Shown here: positions 41,841 to 52,217 of the stretch, one piece after another
How the letters are laid out: each line of letters opens with the position of its first letter
How positions within the stretch are numbered: position 1 is the stretch's first letter
From: Chloroflexota bacterium
Lineage (GTDB): Bacteria > Chloroflexota > Anaerolineae > UBA7937 > B3-Chlor
Assembly: GCA_030603665.1 (NCBI GenBank)
Contig: JAUVXJ010000001.1
Span: forward strand, 340,480-404,479
DNA length: 64,000 nt
Direction of reading: 5' to 3'
The notes under the pieces: model-generated
What the model was told of the DNA's origin: nothing
Seen by the model: only the letters and a program-made list of their open reading frames with translations
The model's database searches: none
Program-made: the position numbers and the translations under genes

Positions 41841-44800
41841 TCAGACCGCGACGGTCGACTCCGACAGAATCGCTACCTCCCCTTCTTCGTCCTCATCTTC
41901 AGCCCCTACCTCCTCTTCCTTATCCTCCGCGCGGAAACCTGTTCCTGCGGGGATCAGCTTACCGATGATCACGTTCTCCTTCAGGCCACGCAACTCGTCG
42001 CTCTTACCCTCTATCGCGGCCTGGGCCAAGACGTTTATGGTGTGTTGGAACGAAGACGCAGAGAGAAAGCTTTCTGTCTGGAGCGCCGCCTTGGTGATTC
42101 CCAGAAGCACCTGGCGGGCGGTCGCGGGAGTGCCTCCCTCCTCTACAACTTGTCGGTTGTCTTCCTCAAATGCCAGGCGGTCCACCGTTTCGCCGAGCAG
42201 GAACTCTGTGTCGCCCGGTGCGGTTATGGAGACCTTGCTGAGCATCTGCCTCACGATCATCTCGATGTGCTTGTCATTGATGTTGACGCCCTGCGACCGG
42301 TAGACGCTCTGAATCTCCTCCAAGAGGTAGATTTGCACCTCATCTCGGCCCTGGATTCTTAGCACCTCGTGCGGGTTCAAAGGGCCCTCGGTTAGCTGTT
42401 CCCCGGCAGCAACCTTCTGAAGATTGTCGACTTCAAGGCGCGCATTGGGGGTCACCTCATAGTCTGTACTCACCTGCTCCTCGCGGTAGATGGTGATCTT
42501 GCTGTCATCCCTGATCACCCTGCCATCAGACTGCGCCACGACCTGATCGTAACGCGGGCTCCCCTCGCTACCGCGTTGTGCTATCACCGCGCCTCGTCCG
42601 ATCTCGTCGCCATCCTCAGCCAGGATTCTGTACCCCCGCCCTATATCGTGCTCCTCCCGGAAGACGTCTGTCGCCGTAAGCACAATCTTGCGCATGCCAT
42701 CCTCACGAAGTATCTGTACAGTCCCATCCATATCTGCGATGATAGCTTGTCCCTTCGGATTTCTGGCCTCAAACAACTCCTGGACCCTAGGCAGACCGTG
42801 GGTAATGTCCCTGTGCTCGCTTTCGACCACGCCTCCAGTATGGAAGGTCCGAAGAGTGAGCTGGGTACCCGGCTCGCCTATCGACTGTGCAGCCACGGTG
42901 CCTACAGCTTCGCCCAATCCCACCAGGCCATCTCTGGCCAGGTCTCTCCCGTAGCACTTCCTACAGACGCCATATCTCAGCTCGCACATCAGCGGCGAGC
43001 GAGCATACACCTCCTGAACGTCCGCTTCTACTATGGCCACAAGGTCTGCGCGGCTGATCATCTCGCTCTTCGCCACGATGACCTCTCGCGTCCCGGGCTT
43101 GACGATATCCTTGGCAGCCAGCCTCCCCCAGATACGCTGTTCAAGGGTCTCGCCGATCTCCTTCGAGCGCTCCACTCTGATCCACATGCCGTTCTCTGTG
43201 CCGCAATCCTCGGCATTCACAATCGAGTCCTGGGCCACGTCTACGAGACGCCGAGTCAGATAGCCCGCGTCCGCCGTCCTCAACGCGGTGTCCGCCAAAC
43301 CCTTACGCGCTCCGTGAGTGGAGATGAAGTACTCCAGCGCCGAAAGCCCTTCGCGGAAATTGGATCGGATAGGCAGCTCAATGATGCGACCAGAAGGGTC
43401 AGCCATGAGACCACGCATGCCGGCCAACTGTCGGATCGGCAGGAACCCACCCTTGGTGGCACCCGACGCGGCCATAAGCCAAATAGAACCCATAGGATCC
43501 AAGGCCTGCGCTACCGCCTCAGTGACCTTATCCATGGCTTCCGTCCAAAGTTCCACCTTCTTGACATACTGCTCGTTCTCGGTAATCAGCCCACGACGAT
43601 ACTGGCGTTCGATGTCCTCGGCCTCCGCCGATGCCTCCCGGAGGATGCGCTCCTTGTCCTCCGGAATGGTGATGTCGCTTACAGCGATGGTTAGCCCCGA
43701 TTGAGTCGCGTACTTGAAGCCTAGATCTTTAATCTTATCGACCATAGTTGCCGTGGCCTCAGAACCCAGCTTGTGATAGCACTCGGCAACCAGTTGCCTC
43801 AGATTGTCCTTTTCCATCTCCTCATTTCGGAATCTCAACTCCTCGGGCAACGCGGAGTTGAAGATGGCACGCCCCACAGTGGTATCTATGAGCTTCGTGA
43901 ACCTTCTCTTCGTGACCAGGACTTTGGCGCGCAGCTTGATCTTAGCGTGCAAATCCACCTGACCCAGTTCGTACGCCAGGCTGACCTCATCTATGTCGGA
44001 AAAGGCTTTGGCTTCGCCCTTGCGGCCGTCCTTCTCTACGGTGAGGTAGTAGCAGCCCAAGACCATGTCCTTGGTGGGACTGACTGTGGGCTCACCGCTG
44101 GCGGGCAATAGCAGGTTCCTACTCGATAGCATCAACTCCCTGGCTTCCCGCTGCGCAGCCTCTGACAGAGGCACGTGGACAGCCATCTGGTCACCATCGA
44201 AGTCGGCATTGAAAGCGCTGCATACCAGAGGGTGAATCTGTATCGCCTTCCCCTCTACCAGGACCGGTTCGAAGGCCTGGATACCCAGCCTGTGCAAAGT
44301 GGGGGCGCGGTTGAGGAGCACAACGTGCTCCGCCACCACTTCCTCCAATACCTCCCACACCTCAGGACGCATCTGCTCGATAATCCGCCTGGTCCCCTTG
44401 ACATTGTGCGCATAGCTATGTTCCACCAGTTTCTGCATCACAAAGGGCTTGAACAGCTCCAGAGCCATGCTCTTGGGCAATCCACACTGGTGGAGCTTAA
44501 GGTGAGGACCTACGACTATTACTGAACGACCGGAGTAGTCCACACGCTTGCCCAGGAGGTTACGCCTGAACCGCCCCTGCTTACCCTTCAGCATGTCGGA
44601 GAGGGACTTGAGCTTTCTCCTGCCCCTGGATGAGATCGCCTTTCCCCGGCGGCTGTTGTCGATCAAGGAATCGACAGCCTCCTGCAACATCCGCTTCTCG
44701 TTGCGCACGATGACTTCGGGCGCTCCCAACTCCATCAGCTTCTTTAGGCGATTGTTGCGGTTGATCACCCGACGATACAGATCATTGAGGTCGCTCGTCG

Positions 44801-46082
44801 CGAAACGACCTCCATCCAGTTGTACCATAGGCCGCAGATCCGGCGGAATCACTGGCAGAGTTGTGATAATCATCCACTGAGGCCGGTTTCCGGACTTGCG
44901 GAGAGCCTCAACCACGCGCAAGCGCTTCGTCGCCTTCTTGCGCCGCTGCTTCGAGCGACTGTCGTTCGCCTCTCGGCGCAGTTCCTCAGCCATCCGGTCG
45001 AGGTCAAGTCCAGTGCAAACCTTGTGGAGCGCCCCTCCACCCATGTCAGCACTGAAAAAGCGGCCCCATTTGCCCTCCAGTTCTCGATACTGGGTTTCGT
45101 TGAGGAACTGCTTTACCTTGATTCCTCTGATCTCTTTGCGCTGTTCTTCGGCTGCCGCTTCCAGCTCCGCTATCTCGGCTTCGACGCCTTCATCAAGTTC
45201 GCGGACCTTGCTCTCCATTAGCTCGCGCAGTTGGTCGATCTCGGCCTCTATGAGCACCAACTCGTCTTGCTGCTCGTTCCTTATTGCCCCCTCGACTTCT
45301 TCGATAAGGCCCTGCACTGCCCGATTGAGAGAGGTCAAGTCCTCACGCTTCACCAAGTTCCCGGAGGACACCAGCACCTCGTCCGAAGGTTCGAAGACGA
45401 TGTCCTTGCGGATGACCTTGCCCATCGCCCGGCCTAATCTGGTTTGTACGGCGCTGGCCTCCTGCATGATGCGATCGGTCTCGTCGCCAAGTCGCTCTTC
45501 GTACTTCTTCCTGATCCGCTCTGCTTTGGCTTCGAGCTTCTCAATCCTGGCGCCGATCTCCGACTTGATAGCATCAGAACGCTCCTTCAGGGCGCTCCGT
45601 AACTCGTTCATCTCTGCAGCTAGCTTCTCGTCTGATCTTCGAAGCACCTTTGCCCGAGCATCCTCGTCGATCTCGGTGATCATGTACTGGGCATAGTAGA
45701 GCACACGATCCAAGTCGCGCCTCGAGATGTCGAGCAGCAAGCCGAGGTAGCTCGGCACGCGCTGTGTGTACCAGACGTGAGCTACGGGGGAAGCAAGCGT
45801 GATGTGCCCCATGCGTTCACGCCTGACCCGCGAACGCGTGACCTCGACGCCGCACTTCTCACAGACGATACCCTTGTGACGTATCTTCTTGTACTTGCCG
45901 CAGTAGCATTGCCAATCCTTTGTGGGACCGAAGATGGCCTCGCAGAAGAGGCCGTCCCTTTCCGGCCTCAGCCGCCGGTAGTTGATCGTCTCTGGTTTCG
46001 TGATCTCCCCATGAGACCAGGATAGTATCTGCTCGGGTGAAGCCAGGCTCACGCGCAAGGCGCTGAAATCCTTGATGTCCAA
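41841..46082 (-). CDS. rpoC: RNA polymerase beta' subunit
   Basis: 1413 residues. Zn1 site [20 protein letters not shown] near the N-terminus, active-site [12 protein letters not shown] near the middle, the trigger-loop/bridge-helix region and the second Cys cluster ([14 protein letters not shown]). A coiled-coil-rich insertion of about 190 residues after the N-terminal Zn ribbon matches long beta' N-terminal domains in some lineages. rpoB is not upstream: the neighbour is an ABC permease. The gene has its own consensus promoter (46404-46432) and a leader with a possible attenuator. Confidence 0.98.
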   Translation of the reverse strand: MDIKDFSALRVSLASPEQILSWSHGEITKPETINYRRLRPERDGLFCEAIFGPTKDWQCYCGKYKKIRHKGIVCEKCGVEVTRSRVRRERMGHITLASPVAHVWYTQRVPSYLGLLLDISRRDLDRVLYYAQYMITEIDEDARAKVLRRSDEKLAAEMNELRSALKERSDAIKSEIGARIEKLEAKAERIRKKYEERLGDETDRIMQEASAVQTRLGRAMGKVIRKDIVFEPSDEVLVSSGNLVKREDLTSLNRAVQGLIEEVEGAIRNEQQDELVLIEAEIDQLRELMESKVRELDEGVEAEIAELEAAAEEQRKEIRGIKVKQFLNETQYRELEGKWGRFFSADMGGGALHKVCTGLDLDRMAEELRREANDSRSKQRRKKATKRLRVVEALRKSGNRPQWMIITTLPVIPPDLRPMVQLDGGRFATSDLNDLYRRVINRNNRLKKLMELGAPEVIVRNEKRMLQEAVDSLIDNSRRGKAISSRGRRKLKSLSDMLKGKQGRFRRNLLGKRVDYSGRSVIVVGPHLKLHQCGLPKSMALELFKPFVMQKLVEHSYAHNVKGTRRIIEQMRPEVWEVLEEVVAEHVVLLNRAPTLHRLGIQAFEPVLVEGKAIQIHPLVCSAFNADFDGDQMAVHVPLSEAAQREARELMLSSRNLLLPASGEPTVSPTKDMVLGCYYLTVEKDGRKGEAKAFSDIDEVSLAYELGQVDLHAKIKLRAKVLVTKRRFTKLIDTTVGRAIFNSALPEELRFRNEEMEKDNLRQLVAECYHKLGSEATATMVDKIKDLGFKYATQSGLTIAVSDITIPEDKERILREASAEAEDIERQYRRGLITENEQYVKKVELWTEAMDKVTEAVAQALDPMGSIWLMAASGATKGGFLPIRQLAGMRGLMADPSGRIIELPIRSNFREGLSALEYFISTHGARKGLADTALRTADAGYLTRRLVDVAQDSIVNAEDCGTENGMWIRVERSKEIGETLEQRIWGRLAAKDIVKPGTREVIVAKSEMISRADLVAIVEADVQEVYARSPLMCELRYGVCRKCYGRDLARDGLVGLGEAVGTVAAQSIGEPGTQLTLRTFHTGGVVESEHRDITHGLPRVQELFEARNPKGQAIIADMDGTVQILREDGMRKIVLTATDVFREEHDIGRGYRILAEDGDEIGRGAVIAQRGSEGSPRYDQVVAQSDGRVIRDDSKITIYREEQVSTDYEVTPNARLEVDNLQKVAAGEQLTEGPLNPHEVLRIQGRDEVQIYLLEEIQSVYRSQGVNINDKHIEMIVRQMLSKVSITAPGDTEFLLGETVDRLAFEEDNRQVVEEGGTPATARQVLLGITKAALQTESFLSASSFQHTINVLAQAAIEGKSDELRGLKENVIIGKLIPAGTGFRAEDKEEEVGAEDEDEEGEVAILSESTVAV

Positions 46083-46173
46083 CGTCCCCTCCTACGTTTG
46101 ACGTCCAATGGTCGTGTAGATTCGGGTCACCCCCAGACGGTGCCAACGTCCTGGCAGTGCCGCCCTACAAACG

Positions 46174-46223
46174 CAAAAAGCTCGGTCACCCTACCCCCAG
46201 CTACGGCGCGGCGAGCAACCGAG
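46174..46223 (-). terminator. Possible transcription attenuator in the rpoC leader
   Basis: On the minus strand CTCGGT (46223-46218) and ACCGAG (46186-46181) enclose a 31-base loop that can fold further, followed directly by a CTTTTTGCGTTTG run. It lies between the consensus promoter and the rpoC start. Function is inferred from position and sequence only. Confidence 0.4.
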
Positions 46224-46403
46224 TTCTCGATATGGCCAGCCTCAATACCTACAGTATGCCTCAGGAGTACTAAGACTTCAGCTACGTTGGTTACGCCACT
46301 CCCATTGACAAGGTCCTTCTAGGTAGACCAAGTAGCACTTGCATAGAGCTGGTATCTCGATAGCCCGGCGCCCAGGCAGGTTGCATCGACCACCTAAAAG
46401 ATT

Positions 46404-46432
46404 ATTATACACCGAACTGTGCCAGGTGTCAA
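46404..46432 (-). promoter_or_regulatory. Consensus promoter of rpoC
   Basis: Minus strand TTGACA (46432-46427), 17 bp, TATAAT (46409-46404), a perfect sigma-70 match, about 320 bp upstream of rpoC and immediately after the stop of the permease gene. Confidence 0.85.
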
Positions 46433-46443
46433 ATCCAGCCGGG

Positions 46444-47412
46444 CTAGGCCTCTGCCTCTTCCCGAGTGTACGGCTGCCCCAAAGCGGCCGGGGCACCAAC
46501 TCGCTGGCGTACAGCTTCCCTTGAGGCGAAGATGAGGATTACGATAACCGCGGCGTAGGGCATCATTCGCAGGAACTCGGGCGATAGGAGGATCTTCATG
46601 ATTTGGGGAAGGCCGGCTGTGGGCAACATCTGCACATCGAAGACTACTCGGCTGATGGCGCCAAACAGGTACGCTCCGAACGCCGCCCTCCAAGGGTTCC
46701 AAGCCGCAAAGATGACCAGGCCCACTGCGATCCATCCCCAGCCTGTCGTCATGTTCTCTATCCATCCAGGAGTGTAGGCCAGGCTGAGGGCCGCGCCACC
46801 GAGGCCGCAGAGAGCCCCACCCACCACGGTGTAGGTGTAGCGGGTCAACACCACGTTGACACCCAGCGCGTCGGCCGCTGCCGGATTCTCCCCCACCGCC
46901 CGGAGGTGCAGACCAGGGCGGGTCCTATTGATCCAGAACCAGGCAGCTGGTAACAGCATGAAAGCCACATAGACCGTGACATCATGCTGGAAGAAGATGG
47001 GGCCGATGATGGGGATGCGTTCCAGGAGAGGGACGGGTAGTGTGGCAAACTTGGGAGCCGGTACATTCACGTAGGGGAAGCCCAAGAAGGCACTCAAACC
47101 GGCGCCGAAAATGGTGAGGGCCAATCCACTCACAACCTGGTCGCCACGAAGGGTAATGGAGATGAATGCATGGATCAGGCTCAGCAGACCACCCGCCGCC
47201 ATGGCAGCCAGCGCGCCGATCCAGACGCTATCTGTGGCCAGCGATGCCACAATGCCGGCGAGAGCACCGATGAGCATCATCCCCTCTACACCAAGATTCA
47301 GAATGCCTGAACGCTCGGTGAATATCTCTCCCAGTGCTGCATACAGAATCGGGGTGCCGGCTGCGATGCCGGCGCTCAACACTATGATCACCAAGAATGA
47401 GAAGTCAGCCAT
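46444..47412 (-). CDS. BMP-type ABC importer, permease 2 (NupQ-like)
   Basis: 322 residues with 8-10 membrane helices of the BPD_transp_2 branched-chain/ribose permease family. EIFTERSGILNLGVEGMM and AVGENPAAADALGVNV are typical of the BmpA-linked nucleoside permeases. Start at 47412. It is the last gene of the importer, 26 bp downstream of the first permease. The substrate is probably a nucleoside or related compound. Confidence 0.85.
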   Translation of the reverse strand: MADFSFLVIIVLSAGIAAGTPILYAALGEIFTERSGILNLGVEGMMLIGALAGIVASLATDSVWIGALAAMAAGGLLSLIHAFISITLRGDQVVSGLALTIFGAGLSAFLGFPYVNVPAPKFATLPVPLLERIPIIGPIFFQHDVTVYVAFMLLPAAWFWINRTRPGLHLRAVGENPAAADALGVNVVLTRYTYTVVGGALCGLGGAALSLAYTPGWIENMTTGWGWIAVGLVIFAAWNPWRAAFGAYLFGAISRVVFDVQMLPTAGLPQIMKILLSPEFLRMMPYAAVIVILIFASREAVRQRVGAPAALGQPYTREEAEA

Positions 47413-47438
47413 GTGACTAGTGGCCTCTCTGCCTCACA

Positions 47439-48698
47439 CTAGGTTCCGCGGTCCAGCCGCACGCGATAGCGCACCAAGACCTCGCCTCCGATCAAGACGA
47501 AGAAGATGACGGCCTGCAACATCATGCCCAGAGCCTTCGGCGCTCCGGGAATAGCATCACTCCCACGATAAAGCCCACCCAGAAGCAATGACACCAGAAT
47601 CACCCCCCAAGGGTTCAGCCTCGCCAGCCATGCCACTATGATCGCGGTGTATCCATATCCAGGCGAGAACACTCTCTTGATCAGATGCAGATTCCCGGCT
47701 ATCTCACTCATCCCGGCCAGACCGGCAAGCCCGCCACTGATCATCATCACCAGGATGATGTTTCGCTTCAGACTCATACCCGCATACCTTGCAGCACGCG
47801 CGTTCTCGCCGATGACCCGAACTTCGTATCCCCAACGAGTGCGCGACAGGAGCACCGACAGCACAGCTGCAGCTGCCAGGCTGAGCACCAAACCTAAGTG
47901 AACCCTTAGACCGCTCAAGAACCAGATGCTTCCAACAGAGAGGATTGCCAAGACCGCATAGCCCACAATCAGTTTGATCTTCTCTCTGCTGTCGCTTGTC
48001 CGACGAACGATCCAGTAGAGCAGAACCACCCCAGCTATGGCCAAGAAAACCACGGTCGGCAAGTACCAGGCTTCGGTGATCGGAGGGAGCGTTGCTCCGC
48101 CGCTGAGCCGAGTCGTGCGGGGAAAGCCCAGGCTTGTAGGATCCTGCCACGGCCCTATGACCAGAAAGCTTATCCATTGGATGGCGATGTAGTTAAGCAT
48201 CAGGCTGGTGATGATCTCACTGACCCCCAAGAAGGCCAATAGAGCGCCTGGTATCGCTCCCCATAGCGCTCCGCCAATGAAGCCTCCGACTATCATCAGA
48301 GGAAGGAGCACCCACCCTGGCGTATCCGGCCACGTGTAGGCCACCAAGCAGGCGCCGAACGCACCCATGTACAGCTGCCCTTCTGCGCCAATATTCCACA
48401 CCAGCATGCGGAAAGCCAGTGCGACACCCAGGCCGGTCAGCATCAGGGGTATAGCCTTCATGATGGTCTCGGAGATACCATACGCACTGCCAAAGGCCAG
48501 CAGGAACATGTCACGATACCCGGTAAGAGGGTTGATGCCCTGCATCATCATCGGTATCATGCCCAAGATCAACGCTACGATCAGGCTGGCCACGGGTACC
48601 GCGTAGGGCAGCCAACGCGGCACGTCGAGTCGGGGCTCCAGTCTGATAGAAAAACCCCTGAGTCTTGGCAGAGCTCGACCTCTGCTACTCTCCACCAT
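47439..48698 (-). CDS. BMP-type ABC importer, permease 1 (NupP-like)
   Basis: 419 residues with 8-10 membrane helices. LAFRMLVWNIGAEGQLYMGA and RVIGENARAARYAGMS mark the NupP/YufP-type permease. Longer N-terminus than NupQ, as usual for the first permease of these systems. It overlaps the ATPase gene end by 14 bp, supporting an operon. Confidence 0.85.
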   Translation of the reverse strand: MVESSRGRALPRLRGFSIRLEPRLDVPRWLPYAVPVASLIVALILGMIPMMMQGINPLTGYRDMFLLAFGSAYGISETIMKAIPLMLTGLGVALAFRMLVWNIGAEGQLYMGAFGACLVAYTWPDTPGWVLLPLMIVGGFIGGALWGAIPGALLAFLGVSEIITSLMLNYIAIQWISFLVIGPWQDPTSLGFPRTTRLSGGATLPPITEAWYLPTVVFLAIAGVVLLYWIVRRTSDSREKIKLIVGYAVLAILSVGSIWFLSGLRVHLGLVLSLAAAAVLSVLLSRTRWGYEVRVIGENARAARYAGMSLKRNIILVMMISGGLAGLAGMSEIAGNLHLIKRVFSPGYGYTAIIVAWLARLNPWGVILVSLLLGGLYRGSDAIPGAPKALGMMLQAVIFFVLIGGEVLVRYRVRLDRGT

Positions 48699-50220
48699 CT
48701 TCCTCCGGCGCTGTGCCAGCCATCATCAGGCCCAGCGCCTCCACCCGAGCTTCCTGAGATTCCACAATACCCATGATGCGACCTTCGTATAGGACCGCGA
48801 TGCGGTCGCTCATGCTCAGCAGTTCATCCAGATCCTCAGAGATCAGGAGAATGCCCCCCCCAGCGTCACGCTGCTCCAATAGCAGGCGCCGCACCGCCTC
48901 CGTGGCACCGACATCCAGCCCCCGCGTAGGATAGACCGAGACCATGAGAGCTGGCTTGGACGATATCTCTCGCGCCAGGATCAGCTTCTGCAGGTTCCCG
49001 CCGGAAAGCAGCCTGGTTCGGGTCTCGATTCCCGGCGTCATCACGTCGTAGGCTCGCACCAGCTCCTGCGCATGTCCCGAGATGGCGTCTCCATCGAGGA
49101 AGAACCAATTGCAGATGGGCGGGTCTCGATAGCACTTCAAGATCAGGTTTTCGGCCACGCTCAGATTGACCACGAGCCCGGACCCGATCCTGTCCGCCGG
49201 GATGTAGGCCACGCCCCTGTCCATCACCTCTCGGGGCGTCCTGTTCGTCACACCCTCGCCGTCTACGCGAATCTGGCCCCTGGTCACCGGTCGAAGCCCG
49301 ACGATCGCCTCTGCCAATTCTCGCTGCCCGTTGCCCGCCACACCGGCCACGCCTAGGATCTCTCCGTGCCGCACGGTCAGGGACACATCCCGCAGCGCCT
49401 CCAGTCCCTTGTCATTCAGTGCACCAAGACCATCTATTTCCAAGACGACGTCACCTGGTTCGGACTCCCTCTTGCCCACCCGGAAGAGGACCTCGCGCCC
49501 CACCATCATCCTGGCCAGGTCCTGCCGACTGGTCTCGCTGGCCTGCACCGTGGCCTCCACCTCACCTCGACGAAGGACCGTGATCCGATCGGCAACGGAC
49601 ATCACTTCGCCAAGCTTGTGGCTAATGAAGACAACCGTGTGCCCCTCAGCCACCATGCTCCGCAGGGTATTGAATAGCTGCTTTGCTTCCTGGGGAGTCA
49701 AGACCGCTGTGGGCTCATCCATCACCAGGATACGAGCTCCCCGGTATAGCGCCTTCAGAATCTCGATCCTCTGCTGCTCGCCAACGGACAGTTGCCAAAT
49801 CCTCGCCCCGGGATCGACCAGCAAGTGGTACTGATCCGCCAACTTGGCTATCTCTCTCTCCACCTTCTCAAGATTGAGGACAAACCGCGGGACATCGAGA
49901 CCGAGGATGATGTTTTCCGCCACCGTGTGCGACTCGACCAGCATGAAGTGTTGGTGGATCATGCCGATGCCCAGGTCGATGGCATCGCGAGGGGAATGCA
50001 CACTTGCCGCCCGACCGTCTATCCAGATCTGGCCTTCATCGGGCTGGTATAGCCCGGCCAGGATCTTCATCAAGGTCGTCTTGCCCGCCCCGTTCTCGCC
50101 CAGCAAGGCGTGGATCTCGCCCTGGCGAACGGCAAAGTCGATAGAGTTGTTCGCCACCACGCCCGGGAAGCGCTTGGTGATCCCCTCCATACGAATGGCG
50201 AAGCTGCTGGTATCCTCCAC
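48685..50220 (-). CDS. BMP-type ABC importer, duplicated ATPase (NupO-like)
   Basis: About 511 residues from GTG 50220, chosen because GGGAGG lies upstream and the longer frame would run through the hairpin. Two nucleotide-binding halves: Walker A GENGAGKTTL in the first, and a degenerate Walker A (VAGVAGNGQREL) in the second, as in RbsA/YufO. Signatures LSVGEQQRIEILKAL and LSGGNLQKLILARE. Drives uptake with the two permeases. Confidence 0.9.
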   Translation of the reverse strand: MEDTSSFAIRMEGITKRFPGVVANNSIDFAVRQGEIHALLGENGAGKTTLMKILAGLYQPDEGQIWIDGRAASVHSPRDAIDLGIGMIHQHFMLVESHTVAENIILGLDVPRFVLNLEKVEREIAKLADQYHLLVDPGARIWQLSVGEQQRIEILKALYRGARILVMDEPTAVLTPQEAKQLFNTLRSMVAEGHTVVFISHKLGEVMSVADRITVLRRGEVEATVQASETSRQDLARMMVGREVLFRVGKRESEPGDVVLEIDGLGALNDKGLEALRDVSLTVRHGEILGVAGVAGNGQRELAEAIVGLRPVTRGQIRVDGEGVTNRTPREVMDRGVAYIPADRIGSGLVVNLSVAENLILKCYRDPPICNWFFLDGDAISGHAQELVRAYDVMTPGIETRTRLLSGGNLQKLILAREISSKPALMVSVYPTRGLDVGATEAVRRLLLEQRDAGGGILLISEDLDELLSMSDRIAVLYEGRIMGIVESQEARVEALGLMMAGTAPEEDGGE

Positions 50221-50245
50221 AGGGACGCGTTCCTCCCAATAGACA

Positions 50246-50274
50246 GGTAGCCCTGGGGGGTTCCCAGGGCTACC
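50246..50274 (-). terminator. Intercistronic hairpin between the binding protein and ATPase genes
   Basis: Perfect 12 bp stem, arms GGTAGCCCTGGG and CCCAGGGCTACC, with a five-base loop and no U tract. Such hairpins often protect the upstream mRNA and raise the level of the binding protein relative to the ATPase. Confidence 0.7.
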
Positions 50275-50289
50275 CAGTTCCAATCGCTA

Positions 50290-51393
50290 CTACTGGCAGC
50301 CGACACCCTCTGGCACTTCGGAGTTCACGCCCTCCACGTACCAGTCGAAGCAGATCAGCTCCATGTCGGTCATGCACTCGCCCTCCGCGACCCGAAGCTC
50401 TCCATGGTTGTCATGGATGGGCCCGCAGAAGACATCATCGCCCGGCCAACCGGCATCGACAGCCGCCTGAGCGCCCTCTGCAGCCGCAGGGCCGACCTCA
50501 GTCAAGACGACCGTTCCTTCTGACATCGGGCGATAGATCGTGTCGCGCTTCCAGGTGCCGTCGCGCACCGCCTCAACGATGTCCGCATATATGGGACCCC
50601 AATTCCAGCAGGGGGTGGTCAGACACAAGTCAGGAGCTGCATCGCAGCTCTCGCAGCTGTCGTAGCCGATGGACCACACGCCTCTCTCATCAGCGGTGGA
50701 AACAGGCACGGTGGTATCGGTACCCGTGAAGATGACGTCCACGCCGGCATCAACCATGGAGTTGACGGCGGCCGTCTCCGCCGGTGGGTCGAACCAGTTG
50801 TCGATCCAGACGACTTCCATCTCCACGTCAGGGTTCACCGATCGAGCTCCAAGCGTAGCACCGTTGATCAGCCGTATGATCTCAGGTATCTGGATGGGAG
50901 CCACGTAGCCGACCTTGTCATTCTCAGTGGTCATTCCTGCCACGATTCCCGCCAGATACTTGGCCTGGTACATGCGGCCGAAGTAGGAACCCATGTTCTC
51001 ATCGGTCAAGAAGCCCGAGCAGTTCTCAAAGATGACGTCGGGATACTCGGGCGCCACCGCAGCGGTCGCATCTCGGAAACTTGCGCTGGTAGTGAAGATG
51101 ACGTCGTATCCCTGCTCCGCAAGGTCGCGAATCCTGGCCTCAGCATCCACATCGCTGACGCTCTCCAGGTAGGTGGTCTCCACGTCGTCGACGTTAGCCT
51201 CCAGGTACTGGCGGCCCTCATCGTGGGCGAAAGTCCATCCGTGGTCACCTACAGGGCCCACATAGACGAACGCCGCTTTCATTACTTCCTCTTCGGGTTC
51301 AGGCTCGGGCGCCGGCGCCGGCGTACCACACGCCGCCAAGACTAGTCCGAGACTGATGGCCACCACAACGAGGAATCCGACTTTCCTAACCAT
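50290..51393 (-). CDS. BMP-family substrate-binding lipoprotein (NupN/PnrA-like)
   Basis: 367 residues. Lipobox LVLAAC (Cys22) then a Pro/Glu linker. VGPVGDHGWTFAHDEGRQYL (near 46-65), DVIFTTSASF, and GTDTTVPVSTADERGVWSIG match the BMP/PnrA family that binds purine nucleosides. The C-terminal third is unusually Cys-rich (SCESCDAAPDLC, TTPCW, EGECM). First gene of the importer operon with GGAGG five bases before the ATG. Confidence 0.9.
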   Translation of the reverse strand: MVRKVGFLVVVAISLGLVLAACGTPAPAPEPEPEEEVMKAAFVYVGPVGDHGWTFAHDEGRQYLEANVDDVETTYLESVSDVDAEARIRDLAEQGYDVIFTTSASFRDATAAVAPEYPDVIFENCSGFLTDENMGSYFGRMYQAKYLAGIVAGMTTENDKVGYVAPIQIPEIIRLINGATLGARSVNPDVEMEVVWIDNWFDPPAETAAVNSMVDAGVDVIFTGTDTTVPVSTADERGVWSIGYDSCESCDAAPDLCLTTPCWNWGPIYADIVEAVRDGTWKRDTIYRPMSEGTVVLTEVGPAAAEGAQAAVDAGWPGDDVFCGPIHDNHGELRVAEGECMTDMELICFDWYVEGVNSEVPEGVGCQ

Positions 51394-51484
51394 TCTTTCC
51401 TCCCATTCTATAGTTGAACTTGCAGTCGGTGGGTTCTCAGTGAATCAAGTTCTCGTCTCTCTGCATCCACCCCCTTTCTCGAAA

Positions 51485-51505
51485 GCAAACCCTGAAAAGG
51501 TTTGC
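51485..51505 (-). promoter_or_regulatory. Hairpin in the leader of the importer mRNA
   Basis: Perfect 7 bp stem GCAAACC / GGTTTGC with a seven-base loop, about 100 bp before the bmp start. No purine riboswitch core recognised. Confidence 0.4.
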
Positions 51506-51552
51506 GCACAATCCGTTCACATGCTACATGTGCGACGCGGGATTCTCCACAC

Positions 51553-51566
51553 CACAACATGTTGTG
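51553..51566. promoter_or_regulatory. Perfect 14 bp palindrome, likely operator
   Basis: CACAACATGTTGTG. It lies just downstream of a TATGAT -10-like sequence on the minus strand (51590-51585), a natural place for a repressor site controlling the BMP importer. Confidence 0.5.
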
Positions 51567-51613
51567 TAGGGACATCATGAGGTTATCATACATCCCCCGC
51601 CATAGCAAGCACT

Positions 51614-51808
51614 TTGGAACTCCGCAACCTTAAAACTGAACTGGTCCCGCGACCCACAGTGCGCGAGCAGAAGAAGCTCCCGGGGCACCAGTACGCGCTC
51701 GCCGTCCCGGGCCCCGCGGGCGAAGTCCTACGGGGAAGCCTTCTCGCCATCGGCCGAGACACGGACGACCTCGTCGGAGTCGTTGACATTGCCCAGCAAT
51801 TGCGGTAG
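51614..51808 (+). CDS. Possible small ORF
   Basis: 64 codons from TTG 51614. GC-rich third positions favour this frame over the others, but there is no good ribosome site and the promoter of the next frame (51783-51811) lies inside its end. No family recognised. It could be a remnant. 51394-51613 otherwise holds only the regulatory sequences described above. Confidence 0.25.
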   Translation: MELRNLKTELVPRPTVREQKKLPGHQYALAVPGPAGEVLRGSLLAIGRDTDDLVGVVDIAQQLR

Positions 51809-51811
51809 AAT
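51783..51811 (+). promoter_or_regulatory. Promoter for the UGA-containing membrane-protein frame
   Basis: TTGACA, 17 bp, TAGAAT. Only one base departs from the consensus hexamers. Confidence 0.75.
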
Positions 51812-51877
51812 ACCCAAGAGGGGTTCGACCCAACGAGGCGAGGCCGCAAGCACTCTATGTAGAAAGCAAGCACCCAC

Positions 51878-52075
51878 ATGGAGGAACAGTACGCTACAGT
51901 CGCTCTGGTCCAATTCCTGTTTGGCATCTTCTGAGCCTACTGGGCTCAGACCACAAACCGCAACGCCTGGTTGTGGTTCTTCCTGGGATGGTTCTTCGCT
52001 CCCATAACGGGCATCTTTCTCGTCGCCAAGAACAGTGAGGACAAATCCGAGGAGAACCCTCCGGCAGAATCGTAA
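51878..52075 (+). pseudogene. Small two-helix membrane protein frame interrupted by UGA at codon 19
   Basis: ATG 51878, then 18 codons (MEEQYATVALVQFLFGIF), UGA at 51932, and 46 codons on to TAA at 52073. The part after UGA continues naturally: AYWAQTTNRNAWLWFFLGWF then APITGIFLVAKNS, a typical second helix and Lys-Asn end. In the many small membrane proteins of this look that I know, Cys often occupies the UGA position. The frame follows a near-consensus promoter. It is either a one-base nonsense mutation (TGC to TGA) or a recoded codon. Filed as pseudogene because no recoding machinery is visible here. Confidence 0.5.
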
Positions 52076-52217
52076 TCTCTCACGTCATGAGAACGTGCAC
52101 AGAACCGCGGTGAACGACTTGCAAGGCGAAGGAGAAGTCCCAGTCGTATGATTTGCGCCATCGCATAACCTAGCATTGGATAGGTCTCAGGAAGTTGCAT
52201 GGAGAGGAGAACGAGGA

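Noticed and set aside
42576..43694. 372-codon plus-strand frame inside rpoC
   Set aside because: Antisense to rpoC; no start context or domain.
51394..51552. Purine riboswitch in the BMP importer leader
   Set aside because: No three-way-junction core sequence found; only simple hairpins.
51932..51952. Hairpin at the UGA as a selenocysteine insertion element
   Set aside because: Its loop lies about four bases after the UGA and the UGA is inside the stem, unlike known bacterial SECIS geometry; kept only as part of the UGA finding.
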